Positions 29,387 to 38,062 of a stretch of DNA of 64,000 nt are shown here, one piece after another (position 1 is the first letter of the stretch; every line of letters starts with the position of its first letter). The translations under genes and the position numbers were made by a program. The stretch comes from Paralimibaculum aggregatum (GTDB lineage Bacteria > Pseudomonadota > Alphaproteobacteria > Rhodobacterales > Rhodobacteraceae). Below the pieces are notes generated by a model. It was not told the origin of the DNA. It did not search any database and was given only the letters and a program-made list of their open reading frames with translations. The DNA is taken from contig NZ_BSYI01000007.1 in the NCBI RefSeq assembly GCF_030270585.1, positions 1-64,000 on the forward strand, in the 5' to 3' direction.

Positions 29387-30288
29387 GCACCCCGCCTCAG
29401 CTTGGGGTTCAAGGTGTCGCGGAGCCAGTCGCCCAGTAGGTTGAGCGAGAGGATCAGCAGGATCAGCACCACCGCCGGGAAGAAGGTGATCCACCAGGCG
29501 CCGGAGAAGATGAACTCGAAGCCCGAGCGGATCAGCGCCCCCAGCGAGGGCTGCGTCGCCGGCATGCCGAGCCCGAGGAAGGACAGCGCCGCCTCGGTGA
29601 CGATCGCCTCGGCGACCTGGATGGTGGCGATCACCAGCACCGGCGTCAGCGTGTTGGGCAGCACGTGGCGGCGCATGATGGTGCCGGGCGAGAGCCCGAT
29701 GGTGCGCGCCGCATCGACATATTCCTTCTTGCGCTCGGCCAGCACCGAGGCGCGCACGGTGCGCGCGAAGCGCGGCCATTCGGCCACCCCGATCACCGCG
29801 ATCAGCATGAAGATCGCGAGGTCGGAATAGAGATCCGGCCCGAAGGCGGCGGAGAACACCGCCAGCGCCACGATCGCCAGCATCAGCGTGGAGAGCGAGA
29901 GCTGGATGTCGGCGATGCGCATCAGCAGGCTGTCGAGCCAGCCGCCGCGATAGCCCGCGATCAGCCCGAGCGTGACCCCGATCAGCATCTGCACCGCCAC
30001 CGCGCCGAGCCCGATCAGCAGCGAGATCCCGGTGCCGTACATGATGGTCGAGAGCACGCCGCGGCCCTGCGGGTCGGTGCCGAGGGGGAAGCGGTCCTCG
30101 CCGCCCGGCAGCCAGGACGGCGGCATCTCGCTGTCCATGATGTCGAGCTGCATCGGGTCATAGGGGTTCTGCGGCGCCAGCACCGGCGCCAGCGCCGCCA
30201 TCGCCACCAGCGCCAGCAGCACGATCCCGGCGCCGACCGCCGTCGGGTCGCGCAGGAAGCGCCGCCTGAATTCCGCCGCGCTCATCAT
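29383..30288 (-). CDS. Dpp/Opp-type ABC transporter permease (DppC-like)
   Basis: 301 residues, about six membrane helices, with the N-terminal DppC segment LVAMAALAPVLAPQNPYDPM and a long first periplasmic loop ending in FPLGTDPQGRGVLSTIMYGT. The EAA-type cytoplasmic loop is EYVDAARTIGLSPGTIMRRH followed by VLPNTLTPVLV; EAALSFLGLGMPATQPSLG is the standard C-terminal motif. Inner-membrane channel subunit. Overlaps both neighbours by ATGA. Confidence 0.93.
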   Translation of the reverse strand: MMSAAEFRRRFLRDPTAVGAGIVLLALVAMAALAPVLAPQNPYDPMQLDIMDSEMPPSWLPGGEDRFPLGTDPQGRGVLSTIMYGTGISLLIGLGAVAVQMLIGVTLGLIAGYRGGWLDSLLMRIADIQLSLSTLMLAIVALAVFSAAFGPDLYSDLAIFMLIAVIGVAEWPRFARTVRASVLAERKKEYVDAARTIGLSPGTIMRRHVLPNTLTPVLVIATIQVAEAIVTEAALSFLGLGMPATQPSLGALIRSGFEFIFSGAWWITFFPAVVLILLILSLNLLGDWLRDTLNPKLRRGA

Positions 30289-30620
30289 GTCGTCGCCTCC
30301 GTCAACACAGGTGCCGCGGCATGGGCCGGGCCGGTCGGCCAGACCGGCGCCGCGGCCCGCGCCACCAGCCCGTGCACCGCGACCGCCGCGGCCAGCGCCA
30401 GCACCGCCGCCAGCGCGAAGACCGCCTTCACCGCCGCGGGGCTGGCGAGGCCGGGATGCGCGAAGAGCCGCCCCTCGGCCCGCGCGGCGCCGAGAAAGGC
30501 CCGCCCCGCCGGCAGCAGCCGCAGCCCGAGATTGATCGCCACGAAGCCGGCCGCGAGCGCCGCATGGGCCGCCGCCGCGAGCGCCGCGAGATCGGCGCCG
30601 AGCCAGGGGGGCAGCGTCAT
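30285..30620 (-). CDS. Small two-helix membrane protein inside ABC operon
   Basis: 111 residues, with hydrophobic stretches at about 11-37 and 65-88 separated by a basic loop (LRLLPAGRAFLGAARAEGR). No family recognised. It starts in the stop of the DppB-like gene and ends in the start of the DppC-like gene, so it is locked into the operon. Dpp/Opp operons do not normally encode such a protein between the two permeases. It could be an accessory or stabilising subunit; that is inference. Confidence 0.6.
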   Translation of the reverse strand: MTLPPWLGADLAALAAAAHAALAAGFVAINLGLRLLPAGRAFLGAARAEGRLFAHPGLASPAAVKAVFALAAVLALAAAVAVHGLVARAAAPVWPTGPAHAAAPVLTEATT

Positions 30621-31600
30621 CACGCGCTCTCCCCCGGCAGCTTCACCATCGGGTTGATCATCGTGTAGATCAGGTCCACCGCCGTGTTCACCAGCACGAA
30701 GATGCCGCCGACGACGATGATGTAGGCGATGATCAGCGGGGTATCGACGCGGTTCACCGCCTCGAGGAACAGGAAGCCCATTCCCGGCCACTGGAACACC
30801 GTCTCGGTCAGGATCGTGTAGGCGATCAGCGTGCCGATCTGCAGCCCGCCCACCGTGACCACCGGCAGCAGCGTGTTGCGGAAGGCATGGTTGCGCACCC
30901 GCTTCTCCGAGAGCCCCTTGGCGCGGGCGAAGCGGACATAGTCCTGCCCGAGCTGCTCCATCATCTCGGCCCGGATCAGCCGGATGAACAGCGGCAGCAT
31001 GATCGAGGCCAGCGAGATCGCCGGCAGGATGATGTGCAGCACGCCGTCCACCGTCAGCAGCCCGGTATCCCACCAGCCGAGATCCACCACCTCGCCGCGG
31101 CCATAGGCCGGCATCACGCCGAGCTCCACCGCGAAGATCCAGATCAGGAAGATCGCGGTCAGGAACACCGGCACCGAGATGCCGATGATCGAGCCCGACA
31201 TGATCACCCGCGAGAAGAAGCTGCCGGGGTGCACCGCGCAGTAGATCCCCGCCGGCACCGAGAGCACGACGATGATCAGCGCCGAGACCAGCACCAGCTC
31301 GAAGGTCGCCGGGAACTTGTCGAAGATCACGTCGAGCGCCGGGCGCTTGAAGAAGTAGGAGGTGCCGAGATCGCCCTCGATCGCATTGGAGAGGAAGCGG
31401 CCATACTGCACCCAGAACGGGTCGTTGAGCCCCAGTTTCTCGCGCAGCTGGTCGCGCTCGGCCTCGGAGACCGACTGGCCGACGAGCTCGCGCAGCGGAT
31501 CGCCGAGATTGTCCTGGATCGAGAAGCCGATGATGCTGATCACCAGCATCACGAGGGCTGCCTGGACGCTCCGACGCAGCAGAAAGGCGATGATGTGCAT
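30620..31600 (-). CDS. Dpp/Opp-type ABC transporter permease (DppB-like)
   Basis: 326 residues, six predicted helices. It starts MHIIAFLLRRSVQAALVMLV as usual for the family; LREKLGLNDPFWVQYGRFL and GDLGTSYFFKRPALDVI form the first periplasmic region; the EAA loop is DYVRFARAKGLSEKRVRNHA followed by FRNTLLPVV. GGGAG lies 5 nt before the ATG. First gene of the operon; no periplasmic binding-protein gene lies upstream, where a LysR regulator on the same strand is found instead. Confidence 0.94.
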   Translation of the reverse strand: MHIIAFLLRRSVQAALVMLVISIIGFSIQDNLGDPLRELVGQSVSEAERDQLREKLGLNDPFWVQYGRFLSNAIEGDLGTSYFFKRPALDVIFDKFPATFELVLVSALIIVVLSVPAGIYCAVHPGSFFSRVIMSGSIIGISVPVFLTAIFLIWIFAVELGVMPAYGRGEVVDLGWWDTGLLTVDGVLHIILPAISLASIMLPLFIRLIRAEMMEQLGQDYVRFARAKGLSEKRVRNHAFRNTLLPVVTVGGLQIGTLIAYTILTETVFQWPGMGFLFLEAVNRVDTPLIIAYIIVVGGIFVLVNTAVDLIYTMINPMVKLPGESA

Positions 31601-31695
31601 GTCACTCCCGCGGGCTGGCCCTCAGGCTGGCAGAGGCCATGAATCCCGCATACACGCCTTTGTCGGGGCTCGCAACGCGCATGACCGCGCGCGCC

Positions 31696-32553
31696 TCAGC
31701 CGCGCATCAGGGCGGCGAGCCGGTCCGCCTCGCGCTCTGCCGGGCTGCCCGCCAGAACCGCCAGCACGACCTCGCGGGTCAGCGCCGGGTCGCGCATCGG
31801 CCGCATGGTGACGCCCGGCCCGGCATAGCGCGCGACATCCGGCGCCGGCAGCGCGGTGAAGCCGAGCCCGCCGGCCACGCTCTCCATGATCGCCTCGATG
31901 CCGTCGAGCACCACCCGCCGCGCCGGTTGCAGCCCGGCGGCCGCGAGATGCGCCGCCACCAGCCGGCCGATCCCGGTCTCCGGCGCGAACTGGAGGAACC
32001 GCAGCCGCGCGAAGGCCTCGGCCGGCGCCAGCCGCTGCGCGCCGGGGGGGAGGGCATAGACCAGCTCCTCGGAGGCCAGCGTCACCAGCCGCAGCCCGGG
32101 CGGCACCGGATCGGCCCGGGTGATCACCGCGGCGTCGAGACGGCCGCGCGCGACCGCCTGCGCGAAGCTCTCGGAGAGCCCGGTCTCGACGGCGAAGCGC
32201 GCCCGCGGGGCCTGCGCCGCGGCGCGGGCGAGGAAGCCCGGCAGGATGCGCACGCTCGCGGTCTGGATGAAGCCGATGCGCCACTCCCCCGCCAGCCCCG
32301 GCCCGGCGCAGAGATCGCGCAGGCGGCGTTCCGCCGCCAGCAGCGCGCGAGCCTCCTCGGCCGCCGCCCGGCCGAGCGGCGTGAGCCGCGGCGGGCGGGT
32401 GGTGCGGTCGAACAGGCTGGCGCCGAGCTCGGCCTCCAGCGCCTTCATCTGCATGCTGACGGCGGAGAGCGTGAGGTGGCAGACCTCGGCGGCGCGGCTC
32501 AGCGAGCCGTGCTCGGCAATGGCAACGAGGCTCTGCAGCGCGCGCGGGGTCAT
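31696..32553 (-). CDS. LysR family transcriptional regulator
   Basis: 285 residues. N-terminal winged helix MTPRALQSLVAIAEHGSLSR followed by AAEVCHLTLSAVSMQMKALE and LGASLFDRTTRPPRLTPLG is canonical; the rest is a substrate-binding-like effector domain (EWRIGFIQTASVRILPG, VGGL region as SVAGGLGFTALPA). Divergent from the acyl-CoA dehydrogenase and separated from it by a palindromic T-N11-A box, so it most likely controls that gene and itself. It is 95 bp upstream of the ABC operon on the same strand and may also affect it. Confidence 0.95.
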   Translation of the reverse strand: MTPRALQSLVAIAEHGSLSRAAEVCHLTLSAVSMQMKALEAELGASLFDRTTRPPRLTPLGRAAAEEARALLAAERRLRDLCAGPGLAGEWRIGFIQTASVRILPGFLARAAAQAPRARFAVETGLSESFAQAVARGRLDAAVITRADPVPPGLRLVTLASEELVYALPPGAQRLAPAEAFARLRFLQFAPETGIGRLVAAHLAAAGLQPARRVVLDGIEAIMESVAGGLGFTALPAPDVARYAGPGVTMRPMRDPALTREVVLAVLAGSPAEREADRLAALMRG

Positions 32554-32566
32554 GGGGTGGCCTTTG

Positions 32567-32581
32567 TTCAGGGTTCCTGAA
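32567..32581. promoter_or_regulatory. LysR box (T-N11-A dyad) between lysR and acyl-CoA dehydrogenase
   Basis: TTCAGGGTTCCTGAA is a perfect 6-bp inverted repeat around GTT and contains the T-N11-A pattern (TCAGGGTTCCTGA) recognised by LysR-type regulators. It lies 14 bp from the lysR start codon and 58 bp from the dehydrogenase start, the usual place for an autoregulatory recognition site. Confidence 0.7.
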
Positions 32582-32638
32582 GTTAATGGCCAGCTTTATT
32601 CGATTGCCCTTGAGATGAAAGGGCGTAGGGTCACGCCC

Positions 32639-33874
32639 ATGTCACAGGATCGTGAAATCACCCCGCTGTCGCCCCTCGCTGCCACCGCCCGCCGGCTCGC
32701 CGAGGAGGTCTTCGCCCCCCGCGCCGCGATCTGGGACCGCGAGCGGCGCTTTTGCCACGACAACATCCCGCATCTCGTCGAGGCCGGGCTGATGGGCATG
32801 ACCCTGCCGGTGGAATATGGCGGGCGCGGCGCCTCCTGGGCCGAGGCGGTGGCGGTGATCGACGAGGTCGCCCGGGCCTGCACGCTCACCGCGCGGGTCG
32901 TGGTCGAGGCGAACATGGGCGGGGTCAGCGCGATCATGGCCTATGGCAGCGAGGCGCAGAAGCGGCTGGCGGCGGAGCTGGTGCTCGCCGGCGACAAGCC
33001 CGCGATCTGCATCACCGAGCCCGAGGCCGGCAGCGCCGCGACGCAGATGTCCACCACCGCCCGGCGCCAGCGCGACGGCTCGTACCGCCTGCACGGCGCC
33101 AAGCACTGGATCACCGGCGGCGGCGTCTCGCGGCTGCACCTGATCTTCGCCCGCGTGCTCGACGAGGCCGGCAAGGACGAGGGCATCGGCGGCTTCCTGC
33201 TGGCCTGCGACCCGGCCGACCCGCCCGAGGGGTTCCGCGTGGTGCGGCGCGAGCGGACCATGGGGCTCTGCGGCATGCCGGAGGCCGAGCTCGCCTTCGA
33301 CGGGCTGGCGATCGCCCCGGACATGGTGCTGAACCCGCCCGGCGGCTTCGCGCGCGGCTTCGCCCGGCTGATGAACGCCTACAACTCGCAGCGCGTCGGC
33401 GCCGGCACCGTGGCGCTCGGCATCGCCCGCGGCGCCGAGGCCCGGGCGCGGGACTACATGCTGGCGCGCGAGCAGTTCGGCCGGCCGATCGCCGAGTTCC
33501 AGGGCCTGCAATGGATGCTCGCCGATATCGACACCCAGCTCACCGCGGCGCGGCTGATGCTCGATGCCGCGGCGCGCTCGCGGGGGCCCGATGGCAGCCC
33601 GTTCCCCGATCCGGGGATGGCGGCGCGGGCCAAGCTGTTCGCCTCCGAGGCGGCGATCAAGGCGGTGTCGGACGCGCTGCAGATCTTCGGTGCCCGCGGC
33701 TACGGCGCCGAGGAGCCGCTGGAGCGGATGTATCGCGACGTGCGGATGTTCACCATCGGCGGCGGCACCGCGCAGGTGCTGCGCACGCAGATCGCTTCCG
33801 ACCTGCTGGGCATGCGCCTGCCGCAGACCCGCGAGGGCTTCCTGGCGCAGGCCGACCGGATGGCGGCGGAGTAG
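32639..33874 (+). CDS. Acyl-CoA dehydrogenase family protein lacking both usual catalytic glutamates
   Basis: 411 residues, full-length flavoprotein fold. ICITEPEAGSAATQMSTTAR is the first signature, MLAREQFGRPIAEFQGLQWM the mid helix, and QIFGARGYGAEEPLERMYRD the second signature. The short/medium-chain catalytic Glu (in Tyr-Glu-Gly-Thr-Ala) is Gly here (TIGGGTAQVLR), and the alternative isovaleryl/long-chain position (Leu-Glu-Arg) reads Ser-Gln-Arg. It may use another base, act on an unusual CoA ester or not be a dehydrogenase. Start at 32639 preferred; an in-frame ATG at 32615 is possible. A hairpin (32621-32638) sits just before the ATG. Confidence 0.88.
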   Translation: MSQDREITPLSPLAATARRLAEEVFAPRAAIWDRERRFCHDNIPHLVEAGLMGMTLPVEYGGRGASWAEAVAVIDEVARACTLTARVVVEANMGGVSAIMAYGSEAQKRLAAELVLAGDKPAICITEPEAGSAATQMSTTARRQRDGSYRLHGAKHWITGGGVSRLHLIFARVLDEAGKDEGIGGFLLACDPADPPEGFRVVRRERTMGLCGMPEAELAFDGLAIAPDMVLNPPGGFARGFARLMNAYNSQRVGAGTVALGIARGAEARARDYMLAREQFGRPIAEFQGLQWMLADIDTQLTAARLMLDAAARSRGPDGSPFPDPGMAARAKLFASEAAIKAVSDALQIFGARGYGAEEPLERMYRDVRMFTIGGGTAQVLRTQIASDLLGMRLPQTREGFLAQADRMAAE

Positions 33875-33949
33875 CCGCGCCGCCAGCCGCCCCGCCAACC
33901 GCTTGGCCAACCGCCCGCCCGGCCGCAGGCCGGCGCGGCCGGGCCGGCC

Positions 33950-36292
33950 TCAGTCGGTTCGGGTATCGATCAGCTTGGTGACGATCTCGGCCCCGCGCAG
34001 CGCGCCGGCGACGCGGCGTTCCTCCAGCGCATCGGCGAAGGCCGCCGTCGGGTCCTCGAAGGGCCGCGGGACGGGGAACAGCTGCTCCTGCGTGTGGAAG
34101 GCGATCACCAGCGTCTTGCCGCTGCTCTCGTCGATCGTGAAGGCGATGATGCTGGGATCGGTGCGCTCGGCATTGTCATAGGCCACGCGCACCCGGCGCT
34201 CGCTGCGCACCACCTCGCCGAGCTCCTCGATCCGGGTCTCCTGCCGGCTGGCATTGGGCAGCAGGTGATAGACCAGCCCGTCGAGATCGACGGCGATGAC
34301 ATGGAGATGGCCCCAGGTCTTGTCGGCGGGCAGGCGGATGTCGATCAGCGGGTTGTCGCCCACGGTATAGACGCCGGTCGGGTTCTCCGGCTGGTCGGTC
34401 ACCCCGCCATAGCCGAGCCAGATCGCGAAATCGGCGGCCGGCTCGGGCGGCAGCAGGCGCTTGACGCTGCAGACCGAGGGGTTGAGCACCGCGAGATCGA
34501 GGCTGAGCGTGCGGTCGCCGATGCGCCCGGCGATGGCGCGGCGGATCCGGGCCTCGTCCGGCGGCTCGGCGATGTGGCCGCTGATTCGCACCGTCTCGCC
34601 GAGCGCGAAGCGGTTGCCCTGCAGCGGGCGGTCGACCGCCAGCGGGCCGCAGCCGCCGAGCTCGGCGATCTCCGCCGCGAGCCCGGCGCGCGAGAGCTCG
34701 CGCGGCCCGGCCGTGATGTCGGCGGTGAAGGCATAGGCCGAGAGATCGGGCAGCGCGGCCGTCACCTGGTCGCGGATCCCGGTGCTGCCGGCCAGGCCCT
34801 CGAGCACCAGCCCGCGGTCGGAGATCGCGACCTGCCAGTCCGACAGCGGCTCGATGGCGCGCAGCAGTGCCAGCAGGTCGTCCGCGAGGGTCTCGCTGGG
34901 GGCGCCGCGGCCGAGATCGAAATGCACCTCCGGCGTGCCGGGATAGGCCCGGGAGAGATAGCTGGCGATGGCGTCGCGCCCGGCCGCGGCGGGCAGATGC
35001 CCGCTGGCGGTGATCGTGCCGTCCTCGGCGCGGGCGATCTCGACGCGATAGGGCGAGATCTGCGGCAGGCTGGCGCTGTCCACCGGCTCGGGATCGGGCT
35101 TCGGATCGGGGTCCGGATCCGGCCCGTCGATCACCTCCGGCGCGGGCGTCAGCAGGCCCGACTGCCAGATCCCGAAGCCGCCGCCGCCGAGCACCAGCAG
35201 CGCCACCAGCACGGTGACCATCCCGCCGCCGGACTTCTTCTTCTCCGGCTTGCGCGCGGTCTCCGGCGGCGGCGGGGGGGCGGCCGGCGCCTCCGGCCTG
35301 GAGTTGAGCAGGGCGCTGACCGCGGTCAGCTCCCCCGGCGTCGGCGCCGCGGCTTGCGGCGGCGGGGCGGTGCGCGGCGGCACGGTCTGCCCGGCGGGCG
35401 CGAAGACGGTGGCGTCTCCGCCGGGCGGCGCGGCGACGACGGTGGCATCCCCCGGCGGCAGCGGCATCGCGGTAAGCTGGTCGATGCGCCGAATCAGCGC
35501 CGCGGCGTCGTTCGGGCGGCGGCTCGGCTCGGGGTCGGTCAGCTCGGCCAGCAGCGCCTGCAGCGGCTGCGGCAGGTCGGACAGATCGAGCGGCAGCGCC
35601 TTGTTCTGCATCAGCTCGAAATCGTTGGCGCCGAAGGAGGGCGGCTGCCCGCGCACCGCCGCCAGAATCGTCACGCCGAGCGCGTAGAGATCCGAGCGCT
35701 GGTCGACCCGGCCCTGGATCTGCTCCATCGGCGCATACTTGTACTTGCCGGCGAACTGCCCGCCGGTCACGGTCTGGTCGGAGCCGGTGTCCTTGGCGAT
35801 GCCGAAATCGATGATAACCGGCTGGTCGAGCCGGCCGCCGCGCAGCAGGATGTTGTCCGGCGAGAGGTCGCGGTGGATCACCCCCTGGGAATGGCAGACC
35901 GCGAGGCCCTCGGCGAGCCGCCGGCAGAGCGCCACCGCCTCGTCGGCGCCGAGCGGGCGCGAGCGCATCCGCTTGTCCAGCGGCTCGCCGTCGACGAAAT
36001 CCATGATCAGGTAGATGTCGCCGTTCTCGGTGCGGCCGAGGTCGATATAGCGGATCACCACCGGGTGGTTGACCGCGCTGACCGCCTCCTCGCGGCGCAT
36101 CAGCGCCACATGCATGTCGTTGCTGGTGAAGGCGGATTTCAGCGCCTTGATCGCCACGTTGCGTTCGGTGATCTCGTGGCGGGCGAGATAGACCTCGCCC
36201 ATCCCCCCCCGGCCCAGCACCCGCTCGATGCGATAGGTGTTGTTGACCAGGGCGCCGATGGCAAAGACGTCCTGATCGCTCGGGGCGGCCAT
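33950..36292 (-). CDS. Transmembrane Ser/Thr protein kinase with DUF4384-like periplasmic domain
   Basis: 780 residues. Kinase domain about 20-262: glycine loop GRGGMG (27-32), Lys49 (NVAIKAL), catalytic HRD 130-132 (VIHRDLSPDNILL), DFG 152-154, YAPMEQ in the APE position. A Pro/Ala linker is followed by one membrane helix (about 348-367) and an acidic Asp-Pro stretch. The periplasmic part has BON/OmpA-like repeats and ends in a DUF4384-like domain (VGDNPLIDIRLPADKTWGHL, LDGLVYHLLPNAS). The architecture recalls PpkA-type kinases of type VI secretion. Start fixed by AAGGAGG. Last gene of a minus-strand unit with two OmpA-like genes. Confidence 0.92.
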   Translation of the reverse strand: MAAPSDQDVFAIGALVNNTYRIERVLGRGGMGEVYLARHEITERNVAIKALKSAFTSNDMHVALMRREEAVSAVNHPVVIRYIDLGRTENGDIYLIMDFVDGEPLDKRMRSRPLGADEAVALCRRLAEGLAVCHSQGVIHRDLSPDNILLRGGRLDQPVIIDFGIAKDTGSDQTVTGGQFAGKYKYAPMEQIQGRVDQRSDLYALGVTILAAVRGQPPSFGANDFELMQNKALPLDLSDLPQPLQALLAELTDPEPSRRPNDAAALIRRIDQLTAMPLPPGDATVVAAPPGGDATVFAPAGQTVPPRTAPPPQAAAPTPGELTAVSALLNSRPEAPAAPPPPPETARKPEKKKSGGGMVTVLVALLVLGGGGFGIWQSGLLTPAPEVIDGPDPDPDPKPDPEPVDSASLPQISPYRVEIARAEDGTITASGHLPAAAGRDAIASYLSRAYPGTPEVHFDLGRGAPSETLADDLLALLRAIEPLSDWQVAISDRGLVLEGLAGSTGIRDQVTAALPDLSAYAFTADITAGPRELSRAGLAAEIAELGGCGPLAVDRPLQGNRFALGETVRISGHIAEPPDEARIRRAIAGRIGDRTLSLDLAVLNPSVCSVKRLLPPEPAADFAIWLGYGGVTDQPENPTGVYTVGDNPLIDIRLPADKTWGHLHVIAVDLDGLVYHLLPNASRQETRIEELGEVVRSERRVRVAYDNAERTDPSIIAFTIDESSGKTLVIAFHTQEQLFPVPRPFEDPTAAFADALEERRVAGALRGAEIVTKLIDTRTD

Positions 36293-36459
36293 GCTTCCCT
36301 CCTTGCGGCGCCGCAGCTGTGGCGCGGCTCGGTTGCCATTAGCCCCGAAACTGGCCGCTAGGGCAAGCCGGTTGCAGCGCACTCACGAAAGCGCCGCAGG
36401 GGCTCGCGCGGCACCGCGGCGGGCCGGTCGGCCGCGCCCCGGACCTGGTCGGCCGCGCC

Positions 36460-37101
36460 TCAGCCGACGGTCTGGAATTCCACCCGGCGGTTCTCCGGCG
36501 CGCGCGGATCGCTGCCGGGCAGCGGGTGCCCCTCGCCGACGCCGAAGGCGCGCAGCCGCTCGCCGGGCAGGCCGCACTGGCGCACCATGTGGGTCCGCAC
36601 CGATTCCGCGCGGCGGCGCGAGAGCCGGAGGTTGTGCGCGGCCGAGCCGCTGACATCGGTATGGCCGAAGATGTTGAAGCGGAGCTGGTCGAGCGCGCGC
36701 ACCGCCTCGCAGACGGTCTCCAGCTTGCCGACCTCGCTCTCGCGCAGCACCGCGCTGTCGAGGGCGAACTCGATGCGGATGTTGACCGCCGCATCCGAGG
36801 GCATCGGCTGGTAGGCGGCCTCTTCCGGCGCCAGCCGGGCGCGCCCGCCGGTCCGGCCCGTGCCCGAGGCCGTGCCCGTCGCGGTGCCGGTGCCTCCCGC
36901 GCCGGTCGCCGCGGCGCTGCCAGCGGCGGTGCCGGCCCGCGTGCTGCCGGTCGAGACCACCGGCGAGACGCTGAGGCCGCGCTCGTCGACGATCTGCTGC
37001 TGTGCCTGGAAGCGCTGGATCAGGTCGTCCTGCGCCGCGGCAGGTCCGGCGAGGGCGCCGATGGCGAGGGTCGCCGCAAGGGCGCGGATGCGGGGCTGCA
37101 T
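36460..37101 (-). CDS. OmpA-family outer-membrane/periplasmic protein (paralogue 1)
   Basis: 213 residues from the ATG at 37101. GGGAG lies 9 nt upstream of this ATG but abuts the earlier ATG at 37110, so the second start is preferred. Signal peptide RIRALAATLAIGALAGPAAAQ; a Gln-rich N-terminus (DLIQRFQAQQQIVDERGLSV), a Gly/Thr/Ala linker, then a complete OmpA peptidoglycan-binding domain (IEFALDSAVLRESE, FNIFGHTDVSGSAAHNLRLS, RRRAESVRTHMV, ENRRVEFQTV). Close paralogue of the next gene. Likely tethers a complex to peptidoglycan beside the kinase's periplasmic domain. Confidence 0.9.
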   Translation of the reverse strand: MQPRIRALAATLAIGALAGPAAAQDDLIQRFQAQQQIVDERGLSVSPVVSTGSTRAGTAAGSAAATGAGGTGTATGTASGTGRTGGRARLAPEEAAYQPMPSDAAVNIRIEFALDSAVLRESEVGKLETVCEAVRALDQLRFNIFGHTDVSGSAAHNLRLSRRRAESVRTHMVRQCGLPGERLRAFGVGEGHPLPGSDPRAPENRRVEFQTVG

Positions 37102-37189
37102 GACGGGCATCTCCCTGAACTGGAAGCGGGCGGGGCCGCCAGTGGTCCCGCCCGTGTGGCGCCGCTTCCGGGGTTCGGTTCCCCGGGGC

Positions 37190-37843
37190 TCAGCCGAGCG
37201 CCTGGAACTCCACGCGGCGGTTCTCCGGCGCGCGCGGGCTGCTGTTGCCGAGCGGGAACGTCTCGCCGAGGCCGACCGCCTGCAGGCGTGCCCCCGAGAT
37301 GCCGCAATAGTTCACCATATGCGCCCGCACCGATTCCGCGCGGCGCTGCGAGAGCCGGAGGTTGTAGGCGTCGGAGCCGCTGGCATCGGTATGGCCGTAG
37401 ATGCGGAACTGGCCGATCCCGGACTGCTGGATGGCGTTGCACAGCGCCTCCAGCTTGCCGAACTCGCTCGGCGCCAGCACCGCGCTGTCATAGCCGAACT
37501 GGATGCGGATGTTGATCTCCGAGCCCTCGGGCATGCGGACATACTCGCGGGCTTCCGGCGGCAGCGCGATGGCGCGCTGGGGCTGCGCGGCGGCCGGTTT
37601 CGGCGCGCGGGCGGCGGTGGTCGCCTGCGGCGCCGGGTCGGCTTCCGGCGCCGGGGTGGCGGCGGCGGCGCCGACCGCGGTCGCGCCGGTCGAGGTCACG
37701 GGCGAGAGCGACAGGCCGCGATGGGTCTGCTGCTGCTGCTGAAAGCGCTTCAGCAAGTCCGCTTCGGAGCTTTGCGCGGCTGCCGGGCCGGACTGGAACG
37801 AGAGTGCCATGGTAGCTGCCATGGCGAAGAGAGCGATGCGCAT
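37190..37843 (-). CDS. OmpA-family outer-membrane/periplasmic protein (paralogue 2)
   Basis: 217 residues. Signal peptide MRIALFAMAATMALSFQSGP then AAAQ; the mature start ADLLKRFQQQQQTHRGLSLS is the same pattern as in paralogue 1. The OmpA domain is intact (IQFGYDSAVLAPSE, FRIYGHTDASGSDAYNLRLS, RRAESVRAHMVNYC, ENRRVEFQAL). GGTGGAG is 8 nt before the ATG. First gene of the minus-strand unit, divergent from the TpsB gene over a 219-bp intergenic region. Tandem duplication with sequence divergence implies two distinct roles or heteromers. Confidence 0.92.
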   Translation of the reverse strand: MRIALFAMAATMALSFQSGPAAAQSSEADLLKRFQQQQQTHRGLSLSPVTSTGATAVGAAAATPAPEADPAPQATTAARAPKPAAAQPQRAIALPPEAREYVRMPEGSEINIRIQFGYDSAVLAPSEFGKLEALCNAIQQSGIGQFRIYGHTDASGSDAYNLRLSQRRAESVRAHMVNYCGISGARLQAVGLGETFPLGNSSPRAPENRRVEFQALG

Positions 37844-38062
37844 CGGGAAACTCCACCTGCTGTGTTTGCTAGGACGCGGGTCTGAATCGACCAATACCAC
37901 AAACAGGCAGGTTTCAGCAGGGCCTAGCCGGGTTTTTTGCAGTGCGATGCAACCAATGCTCGCCCTTTTTGCCGAGGCATGGCAAACTGCGCACGCTAGG
38001 TCATCCGGGCGCCAGCGCAACCGGCCGTGCCGGACACCCGGAGGCTGCCAAGGGGGAGACGC
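37844..38062. promoter_or_regulatory. Divergent promoter region of the kinase/OmpA and TpsB/CHAT/TagF units
   Basis: 219 bp, noticeably less GC-rich than its surroundings (for example CTGTGTTTGCTAGGACG and the T-runs at about 37932-37937 and 37967-37971). It must hold the promoters of both divergent units. No clean consensus boxes or perfect palindrome could be named by eye. Confidence 0.5.
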
